From: Pseudomonadota bacterium
GTDB lineage: Bacteria; Pseudomonadota; Gammaproteobacteria; Xanthomonadales; SZUA-36
Length of the DNA: 48,134 bases
Direction: 5' to 3'
Assembly (NCBI GenBank): GCA_015222805.1
Contig: JADFVZ010000059.1
Coordinates: forward strand, 1-48,134
Part shown: positions 31,596-40,938 of the stretch, in pieces
How positions within the stretch are numbered: position 1 is the stretch's first letter
How the letters are laid out: every line of letters begins with the position of its first letter
The notes under the pieces: model-generated
Database searches by the model: none
What the model saw: only the letters and a program-made list of their open reading frames with translations
Told to the model about the DNA's origin: nothing
Made by a program: the position numbers and the translations under genes

Positions 31596-32626
31596 GCCGC
31601 TCGATTTACCGCCGGACGGCTCATAGCCACGAAAAACAGATCCAGCTCGATCCAGAAGTCATCCAGACCGCGTCCATAAATCTGGCCTTTGGACAAACGA
31701 TCAAGTAATTGCAACTGTTGCAACATTGCAGCCAGTGCGGTCTGGTCTAGCCGGCGCAGGGCTGCCTGGATGGGTGCCTGGCGTGCACGCCAGATACGCA
31801 TCTGGCTGAAAGCGCTATCCAGTGACTGTCCCCTGTCGATTACCTGCCGCAGGCTGTAAAGATTATTGGTCTCACGAACCAGTGCACCGACCAGCAGGGG
31901 CGGCGGTGAGTTCACAGATTTTAGTGAGCTGATAATTCGACAGGCCTGACCGCCCTGTCCGTTGAGGCCGCATTCAATTAACCTGTACACATCAAATCGG
32001 GCACTGTCCACCACCCAGGCTTTGATCTCTTCCAGACTGATTGTAGCTGCACCTTTCAGCAGCCAGAGCTTATGGACTTCCTGGGCTGCCGCCAGCAGGT
32101 TACCTTCGAGTCTTTCAGCTAGTAATTCAACTACACCATTTTCCGGCTGCAGCCCCAGCCCCTGCATGCGCTGTGCGAGCCAGCGTGGCAATTCCTGTGG
32201 CCTGACAGGCCAAATTTCCACAGAAACACCTGTTTTAGCCAGGGTTTGCACCCATTTAGACTTGCGTGCGCTAGCATCCCATTTCGGGCAACTGACCAAC
32301 AGCAGGTTATCTGTGGCCGGGTTCTCGCACCACTGTGTCAGGGCTTTGCCGCCATCCCTGCCAGGTTTGCCGGTCGGAATACGCAGGTCAATAATTTTCT
32401 TTTCTGCAAACAGTGACATGGACTCACCGGACTCAGCTAGCCTGTCCCATTTGAAACCACGCTCCACAGTGAGAATATCCCGCTCAAGGAATCCGGCCTT
32501 GCGCGCCTGCTCTCTAATCGCATCAGCTGCTTCCTGAACCAGCAGTTCTTCATCTCCGGCTACCAGATAGACAGATGCCAGTTTTTGACTAAGATGACTT
32601 TGCAGCTGATCTGACCTGATCTGCAT
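31592..32626 (-). CDS. holA: DNA polymerase III subunit delta
   Basis: A 344-residue delta subunit of the clamp loader. The start MQIRSDQLQSHLSQKLASVYLVAGDEELLVQEAADAIR, in parts QIRSDQL and VYLVAGDEELLVQEA, is typical; the AAA+-like domain lacks a P-loop as expected. The lid and C-terminal collar region (about 210-335) ends in LDRLSKGQIYGRGLDDFWIEL. It opens the beta clamp during loading. It follows lptE after 2 bases and overlaps nadD by 4 bases. Confidence 0.95.
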   Translation of the reverse strand: MQIRSDQLQSHLSQKLASVYLVAGDEELLVQEAADAIREQARKAGFLERDILTVERGFKWDRLAESGESMSLFAEKKIIDLRIPTGKPGRDGGKALTQWCENPATDNLLLVSCPKWDASARKSKWVQTLAKTGVSVEIWPVRPQELPRWLAQRMQGLGLQPENGVVELLAERLEGNLLAAAQEVHKLWLLKGAATISLEEIKAWVVDSARFDVYRLIECGLNGQGGQACRIISSLKSVNSPPPLLVGALVRETNNLYSLRQVIDRGQSLDSAFSQMRIWRARQAPIQAALRRLDQTALAAMLQQLQLLDRLSKGQIYGRGLDDFWIELDLFFVAMSRPAVNRAA

Positions 32627-32628
32627 TG

Positions 32629-33159
32629 TTACAGTGGCTCAAGCTGACTTAGGCGCTGCATGAACAAACGCACCAGGGCATCACTCATATCTTCTTCTAA
32701 AAACTCTGCTTCACGTGATGTTGCCAATACCCTGCCGTCATCGAAACGCAAATCGCGCTGCTGTTGCAGCAACTGACTGCGAAGACGAATCCCGGGATCT
32801 TCCCCACTTTCGTCCTGCCCACCTTCAAGCACACTGAACTCAAGCTCGAGCCGTAGGCGGAACTCCCTGACCCTTGCATCATTACCAATACTGAGGACCT
32901 CCCTCGTCAACGCTGACTTCGAAACCACAATAATACTATCAGCCGCTTCTGCGGTAACAAGCTCCACACCTGCACGCTCAAGACTGCGTATCAGCTTGCG
33001 ACTAAAATGGGTGTATTCATCGACCAGTTGTAAATCCGTCTTCCCTAAACGCTCTGCAAGCTGATAATCACCTCGCAACTGAAAACCACAGGCAGTCAAA
33101 ACCAGAATTGCCAGTCCTGACAAAATCAAAAGTCTAATTTTAAGCATTCTTATTTTCAT
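32629..33159 (-). CDS. lptE: LPS-assembly lipoprotein LptE
   Basis: A 176-residue lipoprotein. The signal ends in the lipobox LTAC (Cys24) followed by GFQLRGDYQL, the typical LptE beginning. It forms the plug of the LptD barrel that inserts lipopolysaccharide into the outer leaflet of the outer membrane. The C-terminal helix SDALVRLFMQRLSQL is also usual. It lies between leuS (38-base gap) and holA (2-base gap), the conserved place for lptE. Sequence conservation is low in this family; gene order adds confidence. Confidence 0.92.
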   Translation of the reverse strand: MKIRMLKIRLLILSGLAILVLTACGFQLRGDYQLAERLGKTDLQLVDEYTHFSRKLIRSLERAGVELVTAEAADSIIVVSKSALTREVLSIGNDARVREFRLRLELEFSVLEGGQDESGEDPGIRLRSQLLQQQRDLRFDDGRVLATSREAEFLEEDMSDALVRLFMQRLSQLEPL

Positions 33160-33197
33160 AATATCAACATACCCGGGCTAACGAGGCACCGTAAATT

Positions 33198-35828
33198 TTA
33201 ATTAGCAACAATATTTACCAGCCTGCCGGGTACATAAATAACTTTACGGATTTGTTTATCTGCCGTAAAGCGCATCACGTTAGCATCCGTAAGCGCTAAT
33301 GCTTTCACCGCATCACTTTCAATGTCAACGGCGACCATCAGGCGTGAACGTACTTTACCATTGACCTGTACAACCAGCGTTATTTCATCCTGTTGCAGCG
33401 CTGATTCATCAACCTCAGGCCAGCAGCGATCGTGCAGCGGTTCCTCAGAGCCCAGTTGTTGCCATAATTGCTGGCATATATGCGGGCTGATGGGAGAAAG
33501 TAGCTGAACCAGTGCAAGAATAGCTTCATGCCGAACCATTACTGTAGTTTTATCATCACCTTTAAAACGCTGGATTTCGTTTGCCAGTTCCATGCAGGCA
33601 GCGATAGCTGTATTTAACGTCTGCCGGCGACCCAGATCGTCACCTACCTTGCTAATGGTTTTATGCGTATTCCGACGCATGTCTTTCTGTTCTTTCGTCA
33701 GTTCAGCCGCAGTGAAATTGATCTCCAATGGAACATCCTGAATTTCCAGATGTTGCTGGACAATCTTCCAGACCCTGCGCAAAAAGCGACTGGCACCTTC
33801 AACCCCACTTTCCAGCCATTCCAGTGATTGGTCAGGAGGTGATGCAAATACCGAGAACAGGCGTACTGTATCTGCTCCAAAGCGATCCATCATTGATTGT
33901 GGATCGACTCCATTGTTCTTTGATTTGGACATCTTTTCAATTGCACCAACAACAACAGGCTGCTGGTCGGTGATCAAAGTAGCGCCTGTTATCTTGCCCT
34001 TTTCATCCTTTTCAACCTCGACTTCCGCCGGGTTATACCAATGGCGACTGCCATCGGCATTGTCACGATAGAAGGTTTCCGCCACCACCATACCCTGGCA
34101 TAACAACCGGGTTGCCGGTTCATCCGAGTTCAGGTACCCCGCATCCCGCAGCAGCTTATGATAGAAACGGAAGTACAGCAGGTGCATGATGGCATGTTCA
34201 ATACCACCAATATACTGGTCTACTGGCAACCAGTAATTTGCCCGTTCATCCAGCTGGTCATCGGCATTCGGTGAACAGTAGCGGGCGTAATACCAGGATG
34301 ATTCCATGAACGTATCAAAGGTATCTGTTTCCCGCTCAGCCGGACCGCCGCATTCAGGACAGGTAGTCTTCCGCCATTCAGGGTCTTCCTTGATCGGTGA
34401 TTGCACCCCCATGAATTTGACATCCTCCGGCAGTACTACCGGCAGCTGGTCTTCCGGTACCGGAACTGCATCACATTTGGGACAATAGATAATCGGAATG
34501 GGGCAACCCCAATAGCGCTGGCGCGATACACCCCAGTCATGCAGACGATAATTCACCTTGTGTTGCCCGAGGGACTGGCTTACCAGCCATTCGGTTGCAC
34601 GTTGCCTGGCGTCATCCACAGCCAGTCCATTCAGCCAGTCGCTGTTTATCGCCGGACCATCACCCGTCCAGGCTTCACCCTCAAAATTGTCGTCCGGCTG
34701 AACCGTACGAATAATAGGCAGGTCATGGGCTTTGGCGAAATCCCAGTCACGCTGGTCCTGACCCGGAACCGCCATAATGGCACCGCTGCCATAACCCATC
34801 AGCACGTAATTGGCAATATACAGGGGCACAGGTTTCTGGGTAAATGGATTAAGTACATAGGCACCGGTAAACTGGCCTTCTTTGGTTTGCTGGCTGCCCT
34901 TGCCGGTTTCACCTTCACCGGTACGCTCGGCATCATCCAGCTCTGCTGCATGTCGAACGAATTCGCTTACGGCCTCCAACTGGTCTGCTGTAGTAACCTG
35001 CATGACCAGGGAATGCTCAGGTGCCAACACAGCATAAGTCATACCAAAGGCCGTGTCCGGGCGGGTAGTAAACACACTGATTTCTGCGTTATCCTCGCGC
35101 AAGCTGCCAGTTGCATCACAAACCGGCATGCTGAAATCAGCGCCTTCTGAGCGACCGATCCAGTTGCGTTGCATGGTTTTAACTGCATCTGGCCATTGCT
35201 CAAGGTCATCCAGTCCGGTTAGCAGTTCTTCAGCATAGTTGGTAATTTTCAAGAACCATTGAGGGATTGCTTTCTTTTCCACCAGCGCACCTGAGCGCCA
35301 GCCACGGCCGTCAATAACCTGCTCATTCGCCAGTACAGTTTGATCAATCGGATCCCAGTTCACCACCGAGTTTTTGCGATAAACCAGGCCTTTTTTCAGC
35401 AGGCGCACAAACATCTGCTGTTCCCAACGGTAATAGTCTGGTTTACAGGTGGTGAACTCACGCGACCAGTCGTAGGCAAAACCGAGGCGTTGCAACTGCT
35501 GACGCATATAGTCAATATTTTTGTAAGTCCAGTTGGCAGGGGCTGTCTGATGTTTGAGGGCAGCATTTTCAGCCGGCAACCCAAAAGCATCCCAACCCAT
35601 AGGCTGGAGGACATTTTTACCCAGCATACGCTGGTATCGGCTGATTACATCACCAATAGTGTAGTTACGCACATGCCCCATATGCAGTGCCCCACTGGGA
35701 TATGGCAGCATGGAAAGGCAATAGAATTTCTCACGACTGGGGTCCTCCCTGACTTCAAATGCCCTACTTTGTGTCCACTGCTGCTGGACTTCCAGCTCCA
35801 ATTGCTGGGGGTTGTATTCGTGCTTCAT
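33198..35828 (-). CDS. leuS: Leucyl-tRNA synthetase
   Basis: An 876-residue class Ia synthetase, near the usual length. The HIGH motif is PYPSGALHMGHVRNY (residues 42-56, HMGH), and KMSKS is at 632-636. The CP1 editing domain (about 225-420) and a zinc-like insert with CPKCD and CPECG (around 445-500) are present. It charges tRNA-Leu and edits mischarged products. First gene of leuS-lptE-holA-nadD; a TATGAT-like hexamer lies in the 96 bases upstream but no clear -35 was found. Confidence 0.97.
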   Translation of the reverse strand: MKHEYNPQQLELEVQQQWTQSRAFEVREDPSREKFYCLSMLPYPSGALHMGHVRNYTIGDVISRYQRMLGKNVLQPMGWDAFGLPAENAALKHQTAPANWTYKNIDYMRQQLQRLGFAYDWSREFTTCKPDYYRWEQQMFVRLLKKGLVYRKNSVVNWDPIDQTVLANEQVIDGRGWRSGALVEKKAIPQWFLKITNYAEELLTGLDDLEQWPDAVKTMQRNWIGRSEGADFSMPVCDATGSLREDNAEISVFTTRPDTAFGMTYAVLAPEHSLVMQVTTADQLEAVSEFVRHAAELDDAERTGEGETGKGSQQTKEGQFTGAYVLNPFTQKPVPLYIANYVLMGYGSGAIMAVPGQDQRDWDFAKAHDLPIIRTVQPDDNFEGEAWTGDGPAINSDWLNGLAVDDARQRATEWLVSQSLGQHKVNYRLHDWGVSRQRYWGCPIPIIYCPKCDAVPVPEDQLPVVLPEDVKFMGVQSPIKEDPEWRKTTCPECGGPAERETDTFDTFMESSWYYARYCSPNADDQLDERANYWLPVDQYIGGIEHAIMHLLYFRFYHKLLRDAGYLNSDEPATRLLCQGMVVAETFYRDNADGSRHWYNPAEVEVEKDEKGKITGATLITDQQPVVVGAIEKMSKSKNNGVDPQSMMDRFGADTVRLFSVFASPPDQSLEWLESGVEGASRFLRRVWKIVQQHLEIQDVPLEINFTAAELTKEQKDMRRNTHKTISKVGDDLGRRQTLNTAIAACMELANEIQRFKGDDKTTVMVRHEAILALVQLLSPISPHICQQLWQQLGSEEPLHDRCWPEVDESALQQDEITLVVQVNGKVRSRLMVAVDIESDAVKALALTDANVMRFTADKQIRKVIYVPGRLVNIVAN

Positions 35829-35925
35829 TCTGTTCCTGAATAATCGTTAATTTATAAGTGGGAATCATACCATTCAGAGACGATTGCAGTCTGCTGAGTT
35901 ACTGCAACATATGCAACATCACAAT

Positions 35926-35952
35926 AAAAAACGGCGACCTAAGTCGCCGTTT
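35926..35952 (-). terminator. Rho-independent terminator of the Ala-rich lipoprotein gene
   Basis: AAACGGCGAC (35929-35938) pairs perfectly with GTCGCCGTTT (35943-35952) across a CTAA loop. On the minus strand the stem is followed by a run of T. It lies 20 bases after the stop of the lipoprotein gene and upstream of leuS, so it insulates leuS. Confidence 0.88.
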
Positions 35953-35971
35953 AACCAGGATTCAATTGGTT

Positions 35972-36439
35972 TTAGCCGTTATCACTACCCGAAATTATTT
36001 TTTCGGCTTCTTCTTCGGCAGCTTCGACCACATCACTAACCGCAGCTCCGGTAGCGTCAGCTGCGTCACTAGCTGTAGTTTCGGCAGCGTCAATTGCATC
36101 AGCAGCCGTTTCACTGGCTGAGTTGTAAGCATCAGCAGCTGCTACACCAGCAACATCAATTGCTTCACTGGTTGCATCAACTGCATCACTAACCGCTTCA
36201 CTGGCTGAATCGTAGGCTTCACCAGCAGCTTGTACCGCATCATCTGCTGTTTTTACGGTTGCATCAACGATATCAGAAGCCGCAGTCTCTACTGCATCAA
36301 CAGCATGACCTGCTGCTTGTTTGGCACTTTCAGCTGCCTGTTTCATATCAGCTTTGGCTTTTTCAGCATCATCATTCTGGCAAGCTGCCAATGAAATGGC
36401 TAAAACAGCCACAAATGCGAATTTAATTAACTTTTTCAT
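35972..36439 (-). CDS. Ala-rich repetitive lipoprotein of unknown function
   Basis: A 155-residue protein from the ATG at 36439. The signal MKKLIKFAFVAVLAISLAAC ends in a lipobox with Cys20. The mature part is almost entirely Ala, Asp, Glu, Ser, Thr and Val in a pattern suited to long amphipathic helices, such as AYDSASEAVSDAVDATSEA (75-93) and the similar AYNSASETAADAIDAAETT (104-122), offset by 29 residues. Such composition resembles helical apolipoprotein-, LEA- or Lpp-like proteins, but I recognise no family. It has its own promoter (36477-36505) and a strong terminator, so it is probably well expressed as a single gene. Position +2 is Gln, consistent with sorting to the outer membrane. 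Confidence 0.8.
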   Translation of the reverse strand: MKKLIKFAFVAVLAISLAACQNDDAEKAKADMKQAAESAKQAAGHAVDAVETAASDIVDATVKTADDAVQAAGEAYDSASEAVSDAVDATSEAIDVAGVAAADAYNSASETAADAIDAAETTASDAADATGAAVSDVVEAAEEEAEKIISGSDNG

Positions 36440-36476
36440 TTTTGTAATACCCTCTGCCCTGTCTAATGGGTGTGTA

Positions 36477-36505
36477 TTTATACGTGAATTAAGCCGAAAC
36501 CGCAA
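36477..36505 (-). promoter_or_regulatory. Sigma70-type promoter of the Ala-rich lipoprotein
   Basis: Minus strand: TTGCGG (36505-36500), a 17-base spacer, and TATAAA (36482-36477). Transcription would begin near 36470, leaving a leader of about 30 bases before the ATG at 36439. Confidence 0.6.
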
Positions 36506-36580
36506 AGTAATTTTACATAAACCCTGCCCGCCTTCGCTTGTTGTAATATAGATTAAATAATTATTGAATCTGGAACCAGA

Positions 36581-38071
36581 ATGACAAATATCCAAAACTT
36601 ATTAGTTGGCAAAGGTGAATTGCAGAAAATCCTGCTACCCAGATATGCCAATCGCCATGGCCTGATTACCGGGGCAACCGGAACCGGAAAAACTGTCACT
36701 TTACAGATTCTGGCTGAAGGATTCTCAAAAATCGGAGTCCCGGTTTTCATGGCAGATGTTAAAGGTGATCTTTCAGGCCTTTCCCAGGCCGCCGGCCCCC
36801 ACCGGAAAATTACCGAACGGATTGAGAAAATCGGTATTGAAGACTACCGCAGCCAGGCTTATCCCGTGGTGTTGTGGGATGTGTTTGGTAAATCCGGGCA
36901 TCCTATACGGGCTACTGTATCCGATATGGGCCCATTATTACTGACCAGCATGATGGAGCTTAATGAAACCCAGGAAGGCGTGCTCAATGTAGCTTTCAAA
37001 ATGGCCGATGAAGAAGGTCTGCTACTGCTCGATTTTAAGGATTTACGAGAAATATTGCGTTACCTGTCTGATAACGCCAAACTGATCTCAGCACAGTACG
37101 GCCGGGTAACACCAGCCTCGGTAGGTGCAATACAACGCCGCCTGCTGGTTCTTGAACAACAGGGTGCTGAGGATTTTTTTGGTGAACCTGCACTCGAGTT
37201 GACAGATATCCTGCGCCAGGACCTGAGTGGCAAGGGTGTAATTAATATCCTCTCAGCGGACAAATTAATCTCCAAACCCAGGCTCTATTCCACCTTCCTG
37301 TTATGGTTGCTTTCAGAACTGTTTGAAGAGTTGCCTGAAGTAGGTGATCCGGAAAAACCACGACTGGTGTTTTTCTTCGATGAAGCCCATGTTCTTTTCA
37401 ATACCGCACCAAAAGCATTACTGGAAAAGGTTATCCAGGTCGTCCGCCTGATTCGCTCCAAGGGTGTTGGTGTTTACTTTATCACCCAAAACCCCCTGGA
37501 TGTCCCTGATAGCGTATCTTCACAACTGGGTAATCGTATCCAGCACGCCTTGCGTGCCTATACTCCCCGGGAACAAAAAGCGGTTAAAGCGGCCGCCTCA
37601 ACCTTCCGCCCCAACCCAAAACTGGACGTACAGAAGGTAATCACCACCCTGGGAGTTGGTGAAGGACTGGTTTCCATGCTTGAAGAGGGTGGCATACCTG
37701 GTATTGTCGATGCCTGTCTCATTGTACCGCCGGAATCGCGTATTGGTCCGGCCACAAAGAAAGAGCGAGCCGCAGTACTTTCACGTAGCGGTATGGGAAC
37801 TAAATACAATAAACCTGCAGATCGTGAATCTGCTTTTGAAATACTGCATAAACGAGTAGAAGAAAAAACCCGAATTGCCGAGAAGCTGGCCAATGCAGAA
37901 GCTGCAGAAAAAGAACGGATCAAACAAGAAAAGGTTAGAAGCAAACCCAGGGGCCGCAAGAAAAAAAGTGAACTGGAAAAATTCAGGGATAAAACACTGA
38001 GTACCATGGGTTCCAGTTTGGGTCGCGCCCTGAGCCGTACAATTCTCGGATCACTAAAAAAATATTTTTAA
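36581..38071 (+). CDS. HerA-like ATPase, DUF853 (YjgR family)
   Basis: A 496-residue P-loop ATPase. Walker A is GATGTGKT (31-38), Walker B is [13 protein letters not shown] (about 260-272), and [15 protein letters not shown] and [17 protein letters not shown] are typical of DUF853. The C-terminal 70 residues are rich in Lys, Glu and Arg ([19 protein letters not shown]) and likely helical. YjgR is a widespread, poorly characterised member of the HerA/FtsK superfamily; a role in DNA handling is assumed, not shown. No partner nuclease gene (NurA or Sir2-like) is adjacent, which argues against an antiphage HerA pair. It is divergent from the lipoprotein gene, with 141 bases between. Confidence 0.92.
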   Translation: MTNIQNLLVGKGELQKILLPRYANRHGLITGATGTGKTVTLQILAEGFSKIGVPVFMADVKGDLSGLSQAAGPHRKITERIEKIGIEDYRSQAYPVVLWDVFGKSGHPIRATVSDMGPLLLTSMMELNETQEGVLNVAFKMADEEGLLLLDFKDLREILRYLSDNAKLISAQYGRVTPASVGAIQRRLLVLEQQGAEDFFGEPALELTDILRQDLSGKGVINILSADKLISKPRLYSTFLLWLLSELFEELPEVGDPEKPRLVFFFDEAHVLFNTAPKALLEKVIQVVRLIRSKGVGVYFITQNPLDVPDSVSSQLGNRIQHALRAYTPREQKAVKAAASTFRPNPKLDVQKVITTLGVGEGLVSMLEEGGIPGIVDACLIVPPESRIGPATKKERAAVLSRSGMGTKYNKPADRESAFEILHKRVEEKTRIAEKLANAEAAEKERIKQEKVRSKPRGRKKKSELEKFRDKTLSTMGSSLGRALSRTILGSLKKYF

Positions 38072-38416
38072 TCCTTATAGTCTGCTAAACGGCTGTAAGC
38101 CGGATAAAGTCTGCCACTAAAATAATATTGATGCTAATTATAACTATTAAACCACATTCTTATCATTATGGCAGCTGACAATTAATGTCAGTTTTTGACT
38201 ATAAGTGATGCAAATTAAAATAACTCAATCAACAAAATAAGTAGATAGCATTTGTATTATCAATTAATTAAAGCATCTTTGTAGACTGGCATACTAATTG
38301 CATTTTAATAATTTGATATACAACCAGAAGCAATTGTTTAATCGAGCTAAAGTATTACTAAACAGTAGTATTACCGGAATTGCAATCACAGGGAATGGCT
38401 CAAAAGGAGATAGTAG
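38072..38416. other. AT-rich intergenic region
   Basis: This 345-base stretch holds the terminator at 38173-38196, a short hairpin CGGC-TGTAA-GCCG near 38088, and the upstream region of the small gene at 38417. I see no further gene and no clear promoter pair. Confidence 0.6.
38173..38196 (+). terminator. Rho-independent terminator downstream of DUF853 gene
   Basis: CTGACA (38175-38180) pairs with TGTCAG (38186-38191) across ATTAA, with possible extension by a G-T and an A-T pair, followed by TTTTT. It lies about 100 bases after the DUF853 stop codon. Confidence 0.6.
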
Positions 38417-38617
38417 ATGAATACAGAGTTAAGCCTGATGGCTGCTGAAGTTACTTTCTTACGTGATACTCTTCGGCAAACAGAGAATGTCATGGAAAAA
38501 GCTGGTCTGGAAGACCTGCACCGGGCGTTGATTCTTTCCCAAACCAGATTATTAAAAATAGATATAACCCAGTCATCAAGAGTTTTAGACTGCGGTGAAT
38601 CTATCGCCTATCACTGA
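38417..38617 (+). CDS. Small protein of unknown function (66 residues)
   Basis: A short gene with a strong ribosome site, AAGGAGA 7 bases before the ATG. The product is soluble, with no signal or membrane segment. Residues 1-50 (MNTELSLMAAEVTFLRDTLR and onward to LLKIDI) look like one or two helices. I recognise no family. It stands alone after a terminator and is convergent with pgi, 11 bases between the stops. The ribosome site and a codon pattern that looks protein-like make it more than a chance frame. Confidence 0.6.
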   Translation: MNTELSLMAAEVTFLRDTLRQTENVMEKAGLEDLHRALILSQTRLLKIDITQSSRVLDCGESIAYH

Positions 38618-38628
38618 TAGTACCGAAC

Positions 38629-40245
38629 TTATTTTTTCCTGAGTTTTGTAACCACCCAGTCCAACAGCGAATCCCCTTCATTTAAGTTGTCAGCGTCCCC
38701 GGCAGATGTTGCTGCCTCAAGAAATTCCCCTACCTGTGTTGACAACTCTTTTCCAAACTCCACTCCATATTGATCAAAGGGATTATTTCCCCAGACCACA
38801 CTTTGAACAAAAACCCGATGTTCATAAAATGCCAGCAGCTCGCCTAAAGTGCCGGCATCAAGAGTTTCCAGCAGCATCACTGTACTGGGACGATTACCAC
38901 TGAACTGGCGGTGCAGGCTAGACCCCGACCCTGAACTTACTCCAGTTTGTGACTGGGATGCGAATGCCAGGGCATTAGCCTGGCCGATCAGGTTTGCCAA
39001 CTGAAAGCGAACGTGCCGGTTATTCTGAGGGTCGTTTGAATCATTGTTAACAACTCCAATAAACTCAACTGGTATGGTATCCGTACCCTGGTAAAGGGCC
39101 TGGAAAAAGGCATGCTGGACATCAGTACCCAGGCCGCCAAAGATGACAGGAGATGTCTGGTATTCCAGCGGTTGGCCATACCTGTCAACGGATTTCCCTG
39201 CCGATTCCATATCAAGCTGTTGTAACCATGACGGCAGCAGGCGCAGACGTGTGTCATAAGGTATAATCGCCACAGCGGGGTAACCGCAGATATTTCGATG
39301 CCATATAGTAATCAGTGCAGCCAAAACGGGCAGGTTTGCGGTAGCAGGTGTATCTGCAAAGTGCTGGTCCATTCGCTCGGCCCCAGCCAATAGATCCAGG
39401 TAAATCGTATCCCCGTAACGGATCACGATAGGTAAACCAACAGCGGACCAGAGTGAGTAGCGCCCACCAATACTCTCTGGGAACAGCAAGGTGTTTTCTT
39501 TACGAAAACCGGCGGCTAAGGCACGTGCGTTTTGAGAAGTAATCGCGATCATCTGATCTTCAGGCGCAATACCCGGACGGGACACAGACAGCCATGTACG
39601 TAAACGTTGCAGGTTTAACCGAATTTCACGAGTAGAAAAACTTTTACTGACAACCACAACTGCCGTTGTTTCTGGATTCAGCTCCCGCATTAACGCGGAT
39701 ACCCGCCAACCGTCGGCTGAGGACAGAAAATGTACCTGGACACTACCAGCATCAATATTATGAAGGGCCTCAAGTATCAGCTGCGGGCCCAATACAGAAC
39801 CTCCGATGCCGACATGGATGACATCGGTTATTACGCCCGCGTAGCCTGGCATAACACCCTGATTGAGGGCAGATCCCAGCGCCATCATTGCCTTTCTCTG
39901 GCTTTGTATTTCACTACCCAGGGCATTAGGACTGTCTTCCGGTCTTCTGACCCGCAACAGGGTGTGATCCGCTGACATGCCTTCACTGGGATTAACTTCT
40001 TCACCATCAAACAAACGCCTGCGCCACTCATCCAACCCGGAATCCAGGGCCAATTGAATCAGGCTATCTAAGCGCTGCTGATCGAAGCCGGTTCGGGAAT
40101 AGTCAAACATCAACTGTTTCCGCTGAGTAGAGTAATGCTTAAACCTCCGAGGATCCGTTTTAAAGAGCTCCACTAAGCTCGGTGCTTGGGGATCGCTGTT
40201 GTTTTTACACAACACAGTAAGCAAATTAGATTTTGTTTCTGGCAT
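38629..40245 (-). CDS. pgi: Glucose-6-phosphate isomerase
   Basis: A 538-residue Pgi, near the usual length. Blocks are VIHVGIGGSVLGPQLILEAL, VVVSKSFSTREI (phosphate binding), FPESIGGRYSLWSAVGLP (PGI signature 1, catalytic Glu region) and GVEFGKELSTQV near the C-terminus (PGI signature 2 and the catalytic Lys). It interconverts glucose-6-phosphate and fructose-6-phosphate, which links to glucose-1-phosphate for rfbA and mannose-6-phosphate for manC. It is a lone gene; no good promoter was identified in the 150 bases between it and the terminator at 40398. Confidence 0.96.
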   Translation of the reverse strand: MPETKSNLLTVLCKNNSDPQAPSLVELFKTDPRRFKHYSTQRKQLMFDYSRTGFDQQRLDSLIQLALDSGLDEWRRRLFDGEEVNPSEGMSADHTLLRVRRPEDSPNALGSEIQSQRKAMMALGSALNQGVMPGYAGVITDVIHVGIGGSVLGPQLILEALHNIDAGSVQVHFLSSADGWRVSALMRELNPETTAVVVVSKSFSTREIRLNLQRLRTWLSVSRPGIAPEDQMIAITSQNARALAAGFRKENTLLFPESIGGRYSLWSAVGLPIVIRYGDTIYLDLLAGAERMDQHFADTPATANLPVLAALITIWHRNICGYPAVAIIPYDTRLRLLPSWLQQLDMESAGKSVDRYGQPLEYQTSPVIFGGLGTDVQHAFFQALYQGTDTIPVEFIGVVNNDSNDPQNNRHVRFQLANLIGQANALAFASQSQTGVSSGSGSSLHRQFSGNRPSTVMLLETLDAGTLGELLAFYEHRVFVQSVVWGNNPFDQYGVEFGKELSTQVGEFLEAATSAGDADNLNEGDSLLDWVVTKLRKK

Positions 40246-40397
40246 ATGAAATTCAGGTAATTTATTTATCAGGACATCTGACTAGCTATATGACAAGTTT
40301 ATCATTGTTACTGGAAGCGTAGTTTTAGGATTGATGAATTAGCCAGGAATCACCAGTATCAATAGTCTTCACACTCAATACAGCAGAATATTCAGGC

Positions 40398-40432
40398 AAA
40401 AAAAAGCCTCTCCCCAATAGGCGAGGAGAGGC
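40398..40432 (-). terminator. Rho-independent terminator of the candidate small RNA
   Basis: GCCTCTCC (40406-40413) pairs perfectly with GGAGAGGC (40425-40432) across an 11-base loop; on the minus strand it is followed by eight T (complement of 40398-40405). Confidence 0.85.
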
Positions 40433-40505
40433 AGGCTTTTGGAGTGATGTATCCGTTTTCACGCCCTGCGACCTTGTCATTACTTTAACTAGTTATTCCA
40501 AGGTG
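40398..40505 (-). ncRNA. Candidate small RNA upstream of pgi
   Basis: A promoter (40512-40539) and a strong Rho-independent terminator (40398-40432) on the minus strand bracket about 108 bases without a likely protein. The transcript would start near 40505. It contains two GGA-type motifs (TTGGAAT and ACGGATAC) but not enough to call a CsrA sponge. It does not resemble 6S, 4.5S, tmRNA or RNase P RNA. The terminator makes a leader role for pgi unlikely unless it is read through. Confidence 0.5.
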
Positions 40506-40511
40506 GTTGTA

Positions 40512-40539
40512 ATAATACCACTTTTAGGCATAAATGCAA
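40512..40539 (-). promoter_or_regulatory. Sigma70-type promoter for the candidate small RNA
   Basis: Minus strand: TTGCAT (40539-40534), a 16-base spacer, TATTAT (40517-40512). Confidence 0.55.
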
Positions 40540-40559
40540 GTCTATCGCAACGACTCATG

Positions 40560-40938
40560 TTGAATCTGGCTCTGGGGGACTTGAAAAAAGTATGCTTAGC
40601 TCATCCTGAAACCGAAATTCAAGGGCTGTGATATGGGTAAAAACTAATACTAAACTTTTCCCAACACGATTCTCACCCATTGTAGACGGACAAGGGGAAA
40701 ATCAAGGAGATTATCGAGAAGTTCAGGAGCTCAAAGCTAGCTCGAATGTGGGAAATTCACATGATTCACAGGTGGCTATGCAAATAAGTCAATAACACGA
40801 TAACTCATGGTTATTTAGTTCAGTTTAAGTTCCCACTAAATTACACACTGTTAGTATTAAGTGATCCATGTCAGATGATTTTTATTAATTAATAATTAAA
40901 ATAACTGGGAAATCTATTAAATCAGGAGTATTTGGAAA
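40560..40938. other. Intergenic region upstream of the OmpW gene
   Basis: No gene could be supported here. A 31-codon stretch around 40690-40785 reads KIKEIIEKFRSSKLARMWEI and ends in a stop; it may be chance or a remnant. The last 90 bases are very AT-rich (TTAATTAATAATTAAAA) and probably hold the promoter of the OmpW gene. AGGAG lies 10 bases before its ATG. Confidence 0.5.

Noticed and set aside
36581-38071. HerA-type antiphage defence system
   Set aside because: The ATPase is the housekeeping-like DUF853/YjgR type, and no partner nuclease or Sir2 gene is adjacent.
40855-40885. Possible FNR box before the OmpW gene (TGATCCATGTCA)
   Set aside because: It does not fit TTGAT-N4-ATCAA closely enough.
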